The notes under the pieces: model-generated
Seen by the model: the letters and a program-made list of their open reading frames with translations, nothing else
Databases searched by the model: none
Told to the model about the DNA's origin: nothing
Part shown: positions 8,841-16,697 of the stretch, piece by piece
Numbering within the stretch: position 1 is the first letter of the stretch
Layout of the letters: each line of letters opens with the position of its first letter
Source: SG8-41 sp964521405
GTDB lineage: Bacteria; Pseudomonadota; Gammaproteobacteria; Burkholderiales; SG8-41
Reading direction: 5' to 3'
Length of the DNA: 64,000 bases
NCBI GenBank assembly: GCA_964521405.1
Contig: CAZFRR010000277.1
Location: 8,315-72,314, forward strand
Position numbers and translations under genes: made by a program

Positions 8841-8875
8841 AATGGTGATGAGTGATGGGTGATGCGTGATAAGTT
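8841..8875. repeat. GTGATGA heptad array
   Basis: Units GTGATGA, GTGATGG, GTGATGC, GTGATAA follow one another in the 297-bp spacer between the CoA-transferase start and tRNA-Arg. Apart from this array and an imperfect hairpin near 8896-8924, that spacer holds nothing I can support. Confidence 0.7.
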
Positions 8876-8940
8876 AACGCCCCTCTTCCCTCAAGGAAAA
8901 AGCCCTGCGAAACAGCGGGCCTTACAGGATTTCGTAGTGC

Positions 8941-8946
8941 TATAAT
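8941..8946 (+). promoter_or_regulatory. -10 box of tRNA-Arg
   Basis: A consensus TATAAT lies 14 bp before the tRNA 5' end. The -35 region is not obvious. Confidence 0.55.
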
Positions 8947-8960
8947 TCGCTTCCCTTTTT

Positions 8961-9037
8961 GCGCCCGTAGCTCATCTGGATAGAGTACTTGGCTACGAAC
9001 CAAGGGGTAGGGGGTTCGAATCCCTCCGGGCGCGCCA
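8961..9037 (+). tRNA. tRNA-Arg (anticodon ACG)
   Basis: A full cloverleaf can be drawn: acceptor GCGCCCG/CGGGCGC, anticodon arm CTTGG-CTACGAA-CCAAG with anticodon ACG, and T-loop TTCGAAT. The CCA end is encoded. Length is 77 nt. Confidence 0.97.
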
Positions 9038-9044
9038 GACATAA

Positions 9045-9080
9045 GCAATAAGGCCTGCATGCGCAGGCCTTATTGCTTTA
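9045..9080 (+). terminator. Intrinsic terminator after tRNA-Arg
   Basis: A perfect 14-bp stem (GCAATAAGGCCTGC / GCAGGCCTTATTGC) with a four-base loop, followed by TTTAAG. The A/T content on both arms could let it work in both directions. Confidence 0.85.
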
Positions 9081-9300
9081 AGGATGAAGGCGGAAGGATG
9101 AAGGATGACCCTGCCTTCTCCTATCCGCGTCTATCTGCGGTTCCGTTGTTGATCTTTGGCGTCTTGGCGGCAAAAATAATAATGTTGAATGTTGAGTGTT
9201 AAATGTTGAGTTAACTCCCAAGATTGGGTTTCATTCAAAATTCAACATTCAACATTCAAAATTTAACACTGTAGTCTTGGCTTGGCGGTTCAGTAGTTTC
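9081..9300. repeat. Composite of word-repeat families
   Basis: In order: GATGAAG heptads (9083-9106), CGTCTATCTGCGG (9126), TTGGCGTCTTGGCGG (9157), then a TTGAATG-type inverted heptad element (9179-9270) with core ACTCCCAAGATTGGGTTTC, and again a CTTGGCTTGGCGG word. No gene is present. It is the second copy of the 3001-3076 element, with its core inverted. Confidence 0.7.
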
Positions 9301-9310
9301 TCGTCGCCCG

Positions 9311-10285
9311 TCACTGCCCCTGTATCCCCATTTCCTTGAGCAGCTTCGTCCACTTCGCCAGCTCCGCCCGGATGTAAGGCCCGAACACTTCCGGCGGCGC
9401 GTAAGCGATCTCGAGTCCCTGGCCCGACAACCGATCCGTGATTTCCGGAAGCGCCAGGATGCCGGCCAGCTCGCCGCTCAACTTCTTTACGATCGCCCAG
9501 GGTATCCCGGCGGGCGCGAACACGCCGTACCACTGCGAGACTTCGAAACCCGGCAGCCCCGACTCCGCGATCGTCGGCACCTCCGGGGCAATGGCGAGGC
9601 GCTTCGCCTCAGTGATGCCGAGCGCGCGCAGCTTGCCTGATCTCATGTGCGGTAGAGCGGTGGAAACAGCGCCAAAGGAAATCGGAACGTGCCCGCCGAT
9701 CAGCGCGATGATGGCATCTCCTCCTCCCTTGTAGGGCACGTGCGCGATGTCTATGCCAGTTGAGCGCGCGAAAAATACCCCGGCAATGTGCGGCCCCGTG
9801 CCCGAGCCGGTCGAGGCAAAGGAGAGCTGGCCCGGACGGGTTTTCGCATACTGGATCAACTCCTGGACCGACCGCGCGGGAACCGATGGATGCACCGTGA
9901 GCACGATCGGAGAGACCACCGCCCGGGAGATCGGCGCGAAGCTCTTGAGCGGCTCGTAGGCGGAAGACCCCGGCTGCATCGCGGGACCGATGGTGAACTG
10001 CGTCGAGGATCCCATCAGGAGCGTATAGCCGTCCCGCGGCGCTTTCGCCGCGATCTGCATGGCGATCACGCCACCTGCCCCGGTGCGGTTGTCCACGATG
10101 ACCTGCTGGCCCCAGCGCTCCGAGAGTTTCTGCCCGAGTGTCCGCGCCGTCAGGTCCACCGCACCGCCAGCCACGAACCCCACGAGGAAACGAATCGGGC
10201 GTTCCGGGTATGGCTGCGCAACCGCCCCAGCCATACCAAGGCAAAAGGCACAAGGCAAAAGGCAATAAGTAATCGTCTTTTTCAC
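9311..10285 (-). CDS. Bug/TctC solute-binding protein with repeat-derived signal peptide
   Basis: 324 aa from a GTG at 10285, which has GAAGG 4 nt before it. Residues 1-23 look like a working signal peptide (VKK, hydrophobic core, AVA before QPYPERP). Its core CLLPCAFCLG is encoded by a heptad array (GCCTTTT/GCCTTGT). The mature part has the family motifs IRFLVGFVAGGAVDLTAR, GQQVIVDNRTGAGG, PRDGYT and HVPYKGGG. It is the last gene of the minus-strand operon starting at 15437. A GTG at 10306 could add seven residues. Confidence 0.88.
   Translation of the reverse strand: MKKTITYCLLPCAFCLGMAGAVAQPYPERPIRFLVGFVAGGAVDLTARTLGQKLSERWGQQVIVDNRTGAGGVIAMQIAAKAPRDGYTLLMGSSTQFTIGPAMQPGSSAYEPLKSFAPISRAVVSPIVLTVHPSVPARSVQELIQYAKTRPGQLSFASTGSGTGPHIAGVFFARSTGIDIAHVPYKGGGDAIIALIGGHVPISFGAVSTALPHMRSGKLRALGITEAKRLAIAPEVPTIAESGLPGFEVSQWYGVFAPAGIPWAIVKKLSGELAGILALPEITDRLSGQGLEIAYAPPEVFGPYIRAELAKWTKLLKEMGIQGQ
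10240..10267. repeat. AAGGCAA heptad array inside a coding region
   Basis: Four imperfect units (AAGGCAA, AAGGCAC, AAGGCAA, AAGGCAA) on the plus strand. The complement is the TGCCTTT word seen at 7367-7412. Here it encodes the hydrophobic core of the signal peptide of the 9311 gene. Confidence 0.75.
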
Positions 10286-10297
10286 AAAACCTTCATC

Positions 10298-10333
10298 ACT
10301 CGCCACTCGACACTCGCCACTCGACAGTCATTA
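10298..10333. repeat. CACTCGC/CACTCGA heptad array
   Basis: Five imperfect 7-mers fill the junction between two TctC genes and run up to the stop codon of the upstream one. Confidence 0.75.
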
Positions 10334-11353
10334 CTCCGCTGTAATCTTCGTTTCCTTCACAACGCGCCGCCATTTCGCCAGGTCGTCCCTGATGACCTGC
10401 CCGAATTGCTCCGGCGTGCCGGTGTAAACATCCATGCCGTCGCCCAGCAACCGCGCGCGGAATTCGGGATGATTGACCGCCCGCACGAGCTCGGCATGCA
10501 GCCTGGCTTGCAGCGGTTTCGGCATCCTGCCGGGCGCGATCACGCCGAACCACTCGCTCGCCTCGTAACCCGGCACGATCGTTTCGGCGATTGTCGGCAG
10601 GTCGGGGCTCTCGGGGCTGCGCTTCAGGCTGGTCACCGCCAGCGCCCGGATCCTGCCCGCCTTGACGGGAGCAACGGAAGACAGCGTGCCGGCGAACATC
10701 ATCTGTATCTGCCCGCCGATGAGATCGATCATGGCCGGCCCGGTGCCCTTGTAGGGAACGTGCACGATATCGATCTTGGTCATGATCTTGAAGAGTTCGA
10801 CGGTGAGATGCATCCCGGTGCCGCTGCCGGCCGTGCCAAAGTTGATCGAGCCCGGCTTGGCCTTCACCAGCGCGTACCATTCCTGGATGGTGCTGGCGGG
10901 AACCTTGTTGTTGACCACGATCCGGAAGGGCGATCGCCCGAACAGCAGCAGCGGCGTGAAATCCCGCGTCGGGTCGTAGTCGATCCGGGGATTGACCGCG
11001 GGATTCGTGACGATGTTGCTGATGGTCGTCATCAGCGTGTAGCCGTCGGGGTTCGCCTGCGCGGTCAGCTGCGCCGCTATGTTGCCGGCGCCGCCCGCGC
11101 GGTTGTCCACGATCACCTGCTGATTGAGGCTCGCCGACAGCCGGGTGGCCAGCAGCCGGGCGAGCAGATCGACGCTGCCGCCCGGCGCGAACGGCACGAT
11201 CATGCGGATCGGGCGCTGCGGATATTGCGCCGCCGTCTCAGTCTGCTGCGCCGAGCCGGCCGCAGGCGCCAGCAGGAACAACAAAAACAATATTGTGGAG
11301 AAGGAATTGGAAATGCCGTTCAAGCCGGCATTGCTCGGGCGTCTGCAAACCAT
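10331..11353 (-). CDS. Bug/TctC-family periplasmic solute-binding protein
   Basis: 340 aa, longer than its relatives because of a long n-region before the hydrophobic segment STILFLLFLLAPAAGSA (signal peptide to about residue 35). Motifs: IRMIVPFAPGGSVDLLAR, NQQVIVDNRAGGAGNIAAQ, PDGYT, and IVHVPYKGTGPAMIDLIGG. TATAGGAGGGAAGC precedes the ATG, an excellent ribosome site. It lies 20 nt after the quinone oxidoreductase gene in the same operon. Confidence 0.92.
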   Translation of the reverse strand: MVCRRPSNAGLNGISNSFSTILFLLFLLAPAAGSAQQTETAAQYPQRPIRMIVPFAPGGSVDLLARLLATRLSASLNQQVIVDNRAGGAGNIAAQLTAQANPDGYTLMTTISNIVTNPAVNPRIDYDPTRDFTPLLLFGRSPFRIVVNNKVPASTIQEWYALVKAKPGSINFGTAGSGTGMHLTVELFKIMTKIDIVHVPYKGTGPAMIDLIGGQIQMMFAGTLSSVAPVKAGRIRALAVTSLKRSPESPDLPTIAETIVPGYEASEWFGVIAPGRMPKPLQARLHAELVRAVNHPEFRARLLGDGMDVYTGTPEQFGQVIRDDLAKWRRVVKETKITAE

Positions 11354-11373
11354 GCTTCCCTCCTATCTCTGGC

Positions 11374-12366
11374 TCAGTGGGGAACTTCGAGCAGGATCTT
11401 GCCTATGTGCGCGCTGGATTCCATGCGGGCATGGGCGTCCGCGGCCCATTTGAGCGGAAACACCGAGTCGATGACCGGCGACACCCTGGATCCGAGGTGC
11501 GGCCACACCCGTTCCATGAGCTGGCCTGCGACTTCTGTTTTCAACGCGAGCGGGGAGGCGCGCAGGCTGGAACCGGTCACGAACGCGCGTTTCATCATGA
11601 TCGCGCCGAGCTCGATGCTGAATTCGACTCCTTCCTTGCGATTGAGATGGACCAGGCGGCCGCCGGTTGCCAGCGCCTCGATATTGCGCCGGGCGTATTC
11701 CGGCCCGACCATGTCCAGGATGACGTCGGCGCCGTGACCGCCGGTGGCCCGCTCAACGCCCGCGACGAAATCCTCTTCGCGATAGTTGATGGCGGCAGCG
11801 GCGCCGAGCTTCACGCAGGCATCGCACTTCAGGGCGCTGCCCGCGGTCGTCACCACGCTGGCCCCTTCCAGGCGGGCGAGCTGGATGGCCATTGTGCCCA
11901 CCCCGCTCGAGCCGCCGTGCGCCAGCAGCCACTCGCCCGCCTTGAGGCGCCCGAGCATGAACACATTGAGCCACGCGGTGAACAGCGCCTCGGGCAGCGC
12001 GGCGGCCTGCTTGAAGTCGAAGCCGGCGGGAATCGGCAGCGTCATCGGTTCGGCCGCAATGCAGTACTGGGCGTAGCCGCCGCCATTGACGAGCGCGCAG
12101 GCGCGATTGCCCGGCTGCCAGCGCGTCACGCCGGCGCCGACTGCCACGACTTCGCCCGCCACCTCCAGTCCCGGAATGTCTGTCGCACCGGCTGGACCGG
12201 TCCCGCGCCGGCGCTGCCCGCAGTCGTGGCGGTTGATGCCGGCGTAGGCGACCTTGATGAGCACCTCTCCCGGCCCTGGCTGGGGAACCGGGCGGGTGCC
12301 GGTAATCAGCACCTCCGGGCCGCCCGCGCGGGTGATCAGGATGGCGGCCATCGTGGCGGGCAACAT
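11374..12366 (-). CDS. Zinc-independent quinone oxidoreductase (MDR family)
   Basis: 330 aa. The N-terminal GroES-like domain (PGPGEVLIKVAYAGINRHD, DIPGLEVAGEVVAVG) is followed by a Rossmann domain whose NADPH site is HGGSSGVGTMAIQLAR. The zinc-binding residues of alcohol dehydrogenases are absent, placing it with quinone/enoyl reductases of the QOR/PIG3 type. It should use NADPH to reduce a quinone or activated alkene in the cytoplasm. GGAG lies 6 nt before ATG 12366. It follows the ModA-like gene by 17 nt. Confidence 0.9.
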   Translation of the reverse strand: MLPATMAAILITRAGGPEVLITGTRPVPQPGPGEVLIKVAYAGINRHDCGQRRRGTGPAGATDIPGLEVAGEVVAVGAGVTRWQPGNRACALVNGGGYAQYCIAAEPMTLPIPAGFDFKQAAALPEALFTAWLNVFMLGRLKAGEWLLAHGGSSGVGTMAIQLARLEGASVVTTAGSALKCDACVKLGAAAAINYREEDFVAGVERATGGHGADVILDMVGPEYARRNIEALATGGRLVHLNRKEGVEFSIELGAIMMKRAFVTGSSLRASPLALKTEVAGQLMERVWPHLGSRVSPVIDSVFPLKWAADAHARMESSAHIGKILLEVPH

Positions 12367-12383
12367 CAGGTGCTCCGCTTGTT

Positions 12384-13082
12384 CTAGCTTGATTCAATGC
12401 CGTGCGCGGCAAACAGCGCCTTCGCCGCCGGCGTGGCCAGGTAGCGGGCAAATTTCTTCGCGCCGCCAGGATGCGGCGCCGCGGCCAGGGTCGCGGCCAC
12501 ATAGTCCGTGTAGTGCTGGATCTCATCCGGAAGAGGGCCGGCGAGCTTCAATCCCTTGTCGCGGAACATCAGGATTTCGGTGATGGCGCCAAACCCGATT
12601 TCCTTGCCCTGGCCCTTGATCAGGTGCTCCATCATCGCCGGGCCATTGCCGTAGCGGCTGGTCTTCGGCTGGATCCGCTCGAGTATCCCCATTTCCTCCA
12701 GCATGTGCTCGACGTAGAGCCCGCTCGAGGCCCGGTTGAAGACTACCGAATCGGCGTCGAGCACGGCGTACTTGATCGCGCCCGCGCTGGAGATGTCCGG
12801 CACCGGCAAGATTCTGCGCATTACGATGCCGATGCCGACGCGCCCGATCGGCACGCGCCCTTTCCCGGCAACCTTCCCCTCCCGCGCAAGGTCATCAATC
12901 GCCTCCTGCGTCGCAATTACGACATCGGCCGCCTCGCCACCGGCGATGCGCTTGCGGATCACCGGCGTCGTCGCCCAGGTGATCCTGACCTCGTCCCCGC
13001 TTTCCTCGCGGAACGCCTCGACGGCGTCGAGGAGCCCCGGCTCGATCGCGCCCGCACTGAGCACATGTATTTCGGCAGTCAT
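12384..13082 (-). CDS. ModA-like binding protein without signal peptide
   Basis: 232 aa of type 2 periplasmic-binding fold, similar to molybdate/tungstate binding proteins: IHVLSAGAIEPGLLDAVEAF at the start, ADVVIATQEAIDDL, and IGFGAITEILM near residue 165. No signal peptide exists at this start or in the in-frame sequence upstream. The ATG overlaps the TGA of the PrpD-like gene (ATGA), indicating translational coupling. The protein is therefore likely cytoplasmic, perhaps a ligand sensor. A wrong start is unlikely because upstream sequence lacks a hydrophobic segment. Confidence 0.8.
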   Translation of the reverse strand: MTAEIHVLSAGAIEPGLLDAVEAFREESGDEVRITWATTPVIRKRIAGGEAADVVIATQEAIDDLAREGKVAGKGRVPIGRVGIGIVMRRILPVPDISSAGAIKYAVLDADSVVFNRASSGLYVEHMLEEMGILERIQPKTSRYGNGPAMMEHLIKGQGKEIGFGAITEILMFRDKGLKLAGPLPDEIQHYTDYVAATLAAAPHPGGAKKFARYLATPAAKALFAAHGIESS

Positions 13083-14446
13083 GGGTTGAATATCGTCTTG
13101 CAGGTCGGCAGGTCGCGGACGGCGGGCAGGCTGTCGATGCCCTGCAGCAGCTCGAACAAGCGCCGCGCTTCCTTCCCGGTATGAGTGCGCTTCGTGCACT
13201 CCTCGAACTTGGACCAGAGCTCGCCCGGCTCCATCGGATCGTAGGCATGGCCGCGGATGCGCGCGATCTCGCCGCTGTCCAGCACCTCGCCGTTACCGAG
13301 CCTCACCACCACCCGCTCCGTCGGCGAGTGGGCCGGGTCGCGGGTGTCGAACGCTTCCACTGGAATCAACTTCACTTTCGGGAAGAACGCCTGGATATCC
13401 TTGCGTTGCACGATGGCATCGGTGAAAACCTCCACGCTCATGCGCCCGAGTATGACAGCGGCGGCCATCGCGAACTCTTCGCTGAACTTGGCCTCGAGCC
13501 CGGTCTGCGGGTTATGGTTGGCCAGCACCACCACCTGCCCGGTTCCCATGGTGACTTCGATGGCGGCGATGTCGTCGGGCTTGAGGCTGCGCCCGGCCAG
13601 CATCTTCACCGCGGTATCGAAAGAGCGGTGCGTGAAATAACAGGACGCGTACTTCTTGACGCAGAGCGACTGCCAGGGAAGGTACCACTCGCTTCCGACT
13701 TTCACCGGCGACTCGCGATCGGCGCTGGACGGCGAGAACGCATTGAGAAATCCCTGCGCGTTCTCCAGGGTGTCGCGTCCCGCTGTGAGCCCCCCGGCCG
13801 CCAGGCGCGCCGACGTCAGCCCGTTACGGGCGGCGAGGCCGGCATGGTAGGGCTTGGTCATGGTCCCGAAATTCGGCGCGAGGCCGCCGGCGTGGCTCGC
13901 CGCAATCGCAAGGGCCGCGCTGGCGCGCTCGGCAGGAAGACGCTGCAACACTGCTGCGGCCGCGGCCGCGGCGACCACGCCGAATACCGCGGTCGGGTGC
14001 CAGCCTTTCTTGTGATGGCTGGTATCGCGCCGGATCAATTCGGCCCAGACCTCGTATCCCGCGACGTAGGCCGTGACGAGATCGCGACCGCTGGAGCCCA
14101 GCTTCTCGCCCTCGGCCAGTATCGCGGGAACGAGCACCGTGCTCGGGTGCCCGGTCAGGGAATGATCGTCGAAATCGAGCGCGTGCCCCGCGGTCCCGCC
14201 CACCAGCGCCGCGTCGGGCGCCGAAACGGTGATCGGCGACAGGCACATGCGCGCTTCGCGCCGGCCGCCGGTTTCGACCAGCGTGCGCCGGACGATGTCG
14301 ACGACCGGTTCCGTGATGCCGACCATGATCACGCCGACCGTGTCGGTAAACGCATTCCTCACGAGCGGCAGCGTGCTCGGCGGCAGTTGCTCGTAGCGAA
14401 TGCCCTCGAGGAATCGGCCCAGCTCGGAGGTCAGCATGGCGGTCAT
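13079..14446 (-). CDS. MmgE/PrpD-family protein
   Basis: 455 aa, the standard family length. The helical N-terminal domain includes RNAFTDTVGVIMVG and GHALDFDDHSLTGHPSTVLVPAIL, where the Asp-Asp and His-Pro motifs line the predicted pocket. The C-terminal domain carries VKKYASCYFTHRSFD and RLGNGEVLDSG. Known members are 2-methylcitrate dehydratase (PrpD) and cis-aconitate decarboxylase; most others are uncharacterised. The start at 14446 avoids a 32-codon overlap with the upstream TctC gene; an ATG at 14437 is also possible. Confidence 0.88.
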   Translation of the reverse strand: MTAMLTSELGRFLEGIRYEQLPPSTLPLVRNAFTDTVGVIMVGITEPVVDIVRRTLVETGGRREARMCLSPITVSAPDAALVGGTAGHALDFDDHSLTGHPSTVLVPAILAEGEKLGSSGRDLVTAYVAGYEVWAELIRRDTSHHKKGWHPTAVFGVVAAAAAAAVLQRLPAERASAALAIAASHAGGLAPNFGTMTKPYHAGLAARNGLTSARLAAGGLTAGRDTLENAQGFLNAFSPSSADRESPVKVGSEWYLPWQSLCVKKYASCYFTHRSFDTAVKMLAGRSLKPDDIAAIEVTMGTGQVVVLANHNPQTGLEAKFSEEFAMAAAVILGRMSVEVFTDAIVQRKDIQAFFPKVKLIPVEAFDTRDPAHSPTERVVVRLGNGEVLDSGEIARIRGHAYDPMEPGELWSKFEECTKRTHTGKEARRLFELLQGIDSLPAVRDLPTCKTIFNP

Positions 14447-14477
14447 GGCGGTTGGCGAACGTCGCAGTCGTGGGTTC

Positions 14478-15437
14478 TTACTGGAGGTTGAGTTCCTGGG
14501 CGACCTTCTTCCATTTTGCGATATCGCTTCTGACGGTGGCGCTGAAATCTTCCGGCGACATCTGCACCGGCACGGCCCCTTCGTCAGCGAGACGCGCCTT
14601 GACGTCGTCCGTGGCCAGAATCTTCTGGATCTCGCCATGAATCTTGCCGATTACGGGCCTGGGCGTTTTCGCCGGCGCGAACACGCCCCACCACTGTCTT
14701 GCCTCGAAACCCGGGACGCCGGCCTCCGCTATCGTCGGCAGCTCGGGCACGAACGAAGAGCGCTTGGCCGTAGTCACGCCCAGCGCGCGCAATCGTCCCG
14801 CCTTGACCTGGGGCAATACCGACGGCAGGCTCCCGAACATCATGGGCACGTGGCCGCCGACCGTCTCGGTGACCGCGGGCGCAATGCTCTTGTAAGGCAC
14901 ATGCACGAGCTTGATACCGGCGCCTGCTGCAAATACCTCGGTCACCAGATGGAGGATGCTGCCGGTGCCGGACGAGGCGTAGTTCAGGCTGCCCGGTTTC
15001 ACTTTGGCGAGAGCGATCAGCTCCTTGATCGTCTTCACCGGCAGCGACGGATGCACTATGACCAGGAACGGCCCATCGCCCACCATGGTGATGCCGGCCA
15101 GGTCGTTCACCGGGTCGAACGGCAGCTTGGGCTGGGTCGCCGCGCTCGTCGTGTAGGTAACGGTCGGCAGCAGCAGCGTGTGGCCGTCGGCGGGCGCCTT
15201 GGCCACGGCGTCGGCGCCGATCATCTGGCCGGCGCCGGCGCGGTTATCCACGATGACCGGCTGCCCCCACCGCTCGTTCAACTTACCCCCGATCAGGCGG
15301 GCGAGGATGTCGGCCGAGCCGGCGGCCAGGGTCGGGACGACAATACGGATCGGCCGGCTCGGGTATTCCTGCGCAGTGGCGGCAGGCGCCAGCGAGGCGG
15401 CGAAAAGAGCAATGCAAGCGAGCGCTGGGACACGCAT
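14478..15437 (-). CDS. Bug/TctC-family periplasmic solute-binding protein
   Basis: 319 aa. Signal peptide to about residue 22 (PAATA before QEYPSRP). Motifs: IRIVVPTLAAGSADILAR (Ala replaces the first Gly of the usual GG), GQPVIVDNRAGAGQMIGAD, ADGHT, and LVHVPYKSIAPAVTETVGG. GGAG precedes ATG 15437 by 7 nt. It is the first gene of a six-gene minus-strand operon and lies 31 nt from the PrpD-like gene, suggesting uptake and conversion of one substrate. Confidence 0.92.
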   Translation of the reverse strand: MRVPALACIALFAASLAPAATAQEYPSRPIRIVVPTLAAGSADILARLIGGKLNERWGQPVIVDNRAGAGQMIGADAVAKAPADGHTLLLPTVTYTTSAATQPKLPFDPVNDLAGITMVGDGPFLVIVHPSLPVKTIKELIALAKVKPGSLNYASSGTGSILHLVTEVFAAGAGIKLVHVPYKSIAPAVTETVGGHVPMMFGSLPSVLPQVKAGRLRALGVTTAKRSSFVPELPTIAEAGVPGFEARQWWGVFAPAKTPRPVIGKIHGEIQKILATDDVKARLADEGAVPVQMSPEDFSATVRSDIAKWKKVAQELNLQ

Positions 15438-15501
15438 GATTTTTCTCCGCGGCGGAAACGGATTTCTACTGCTCAAAGTGTAGGATAATGTTTCAGTCGC
15501 G

Positions 15502-15507
15502 ATAATA
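15502..15507 (-). promoter_or_regulatory. Candidate -10 box (TATTAT) of the 15437 operon
   Basis: The minus-strand string CGCTATTATCGCGACTGAA matches the context of the MFS promoter at 1146-1151 in 17 of 19 bases. It lies 65 nt before the ATG. Confidence 0.35.
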
Positions 15508-15526
15508 GCGCAATCCGGCGAGCCGC

Positions 15527-15549
15527 TTGTCGGGCTTTCGACCCGACAA
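15527..15549. repeat. TTGTCGGG hairpin
   Basis: TTGTCGGG and CCCGACAA form an 8-bp stem around a 7-nt loop. The sequence is related to the TTGTCGGA hairpins at 38088 and 42118. Confidence 0.55.
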
Positions 15550-15608
15550 CCTGCTGAATGAACAGCCGGTCGCGAGGAATTGCAGCCCACCTGAATTGGG
15601 ATGAGACC

Positions 15609-16586
15609 ATGAAAACCCGATTGTTGCGCCCTATCGGCCCAGTACTGCTGGCAGCCTGCGCCGCGGCAGCGGGCCTGGCGTCTGCGCAGGATTTCCCCAA
15701 TCGCCCGATCCGGATGATCATCCCCTACGGGCCCGGCGGTGTCACCGACATCACGGCGCGCATCATCGCGCCGGCGATGTCCGAGGATCTCGGCCAGCAG
15801 GTCATCGTCGAAAACCGCCCGGGCGGCGCCGCCATCCCGGGCTTCGACCTGGTCGCAAAAGCGAAGCCCGACGGCTATACCATCGTGGCCGCCACGACCG
15901 CCCTCGCCGCCCAGCCCATCCTGTTCAAGAAACTGCCGTACCAGGCGGACCGGGATTTCTTCCCGGTCAGCCTGGTCATCGTCATGCCCACCCTGCTCGT
16001 CATACATCCGTCGATACCCGCCCGTAACGTAAAAGAGCTAATCGCCCTGGCGAAATCCAGGCCGGGCCTGCTCAACTACGGATCCGCCGGCAACGGCAGC
16101 GACAACCATCTCACGGCGGAGGTGTTCAAGCACGCCGCCAAGATCGATGTCCTGCACGTTCCGTACAAGGGCGGCGGCGCCGTCATGATCGACCTCGTTG
16201 CCGGGCAGATCGCATTTGTCTTCTCGCCGGTTCCCACCGCTCATGGTTACGTTTCGAGCGGGCGATTGCGCGCACTGGCGGTGAGCGGCCTGAAACGCAA
16301 CGCCGCCTTCCCCGACGTGCCGACCGTCGCCGAGACCCTGCCGGGCTTCAACGTGAACGCCTGGCTCGGGCTGTTCGGCCCCGGCGGCATGCCCGCGAAT
16401 GCCACCGACCGCCTCTATGCCGCAACCACCAAGGCGGTGCAGCGCCCTGAAGTGTCGAAGCGTCTGACCGCGATGGGAGCCGAAGTCGTCGGCGGCACGC
16501 CCGCCCAGATGGGCGCTCACCTGAAGAGCGAGATGGACCGCTGGGTCAAGCTCGCCCGGGAAGTGAAATTCGAGCTGGCGGATTAG
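15609..16586 (+). CDS. Bug/TctC-family periplasmic solute-binding protein
   Basis: 325 aa. Signal peptide to about residue 26 (GLASA before QDFPNRP). IRMIIPYGPGGVTDITAR and GQQVIVENRPGGAAIPGFD are present, followed by PDGYT and VLHVPYKGGGAVMIDLVAG. The -GAGG- loop is changed to PGGAAIPG. It is divergent from the 15437 operon, with the start codon at 15609 preferred because it opens the signal peptide. The stop codon is the first base-paired part of a hairpin at 16584. Confidence 0.92.
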   Translation: MKTRLLRPIGPVLLAACAAAAGLASAQDFPNRPIRMIIPYGPGGVTDITARIIAPAMSEDLGQQVIVENRPGGAAIPGFDLVAKAKPDGYTIVAATTALAAQPILFKKLPYQADRDFFPVSLVIVMPTLLVIHPSIPARNVKELIALAKSRPGLLNYGSAGNGSDNHLTAEVFKHAAKIDVLHVPYKGGGAVMIDLVAGQIAFVFSPVPTAHGYVSSGRLRALAVSGLKRNAAFPDVPTVAETLPGFNVNAWLGLFGPGGMPANATDRLYAATTKAVQRPEVSKRLTAMGAEVVGGTPAQMGAHLKSEMDRWVKLAREVKFELAD

Positions 16587-16621
16587 CAGCCAGCCGGGCC
16601 TGTGTGTCCGACAGGCTGCTA
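16584..16621. repeat. Hairpin beginning on the TctC stop codon
   Basis: TAGCAGCC (TAG being the stop codon) pairs with GGCTGCTA; inside, CCTGT can pair with ACAGG. No T tract follows. It resembles the TAGGAGTTTGTCGGA hairpins at 38088 and 42118 in layout. Confidence 0.6.
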
Positions 16622-16697
16622 ATAACAAAACCGCCCGCGTATTTCGACTGAGAGATGCGCCAGAGCGGCACGGCTTGCCCCTGAACGAAACCGCTCC

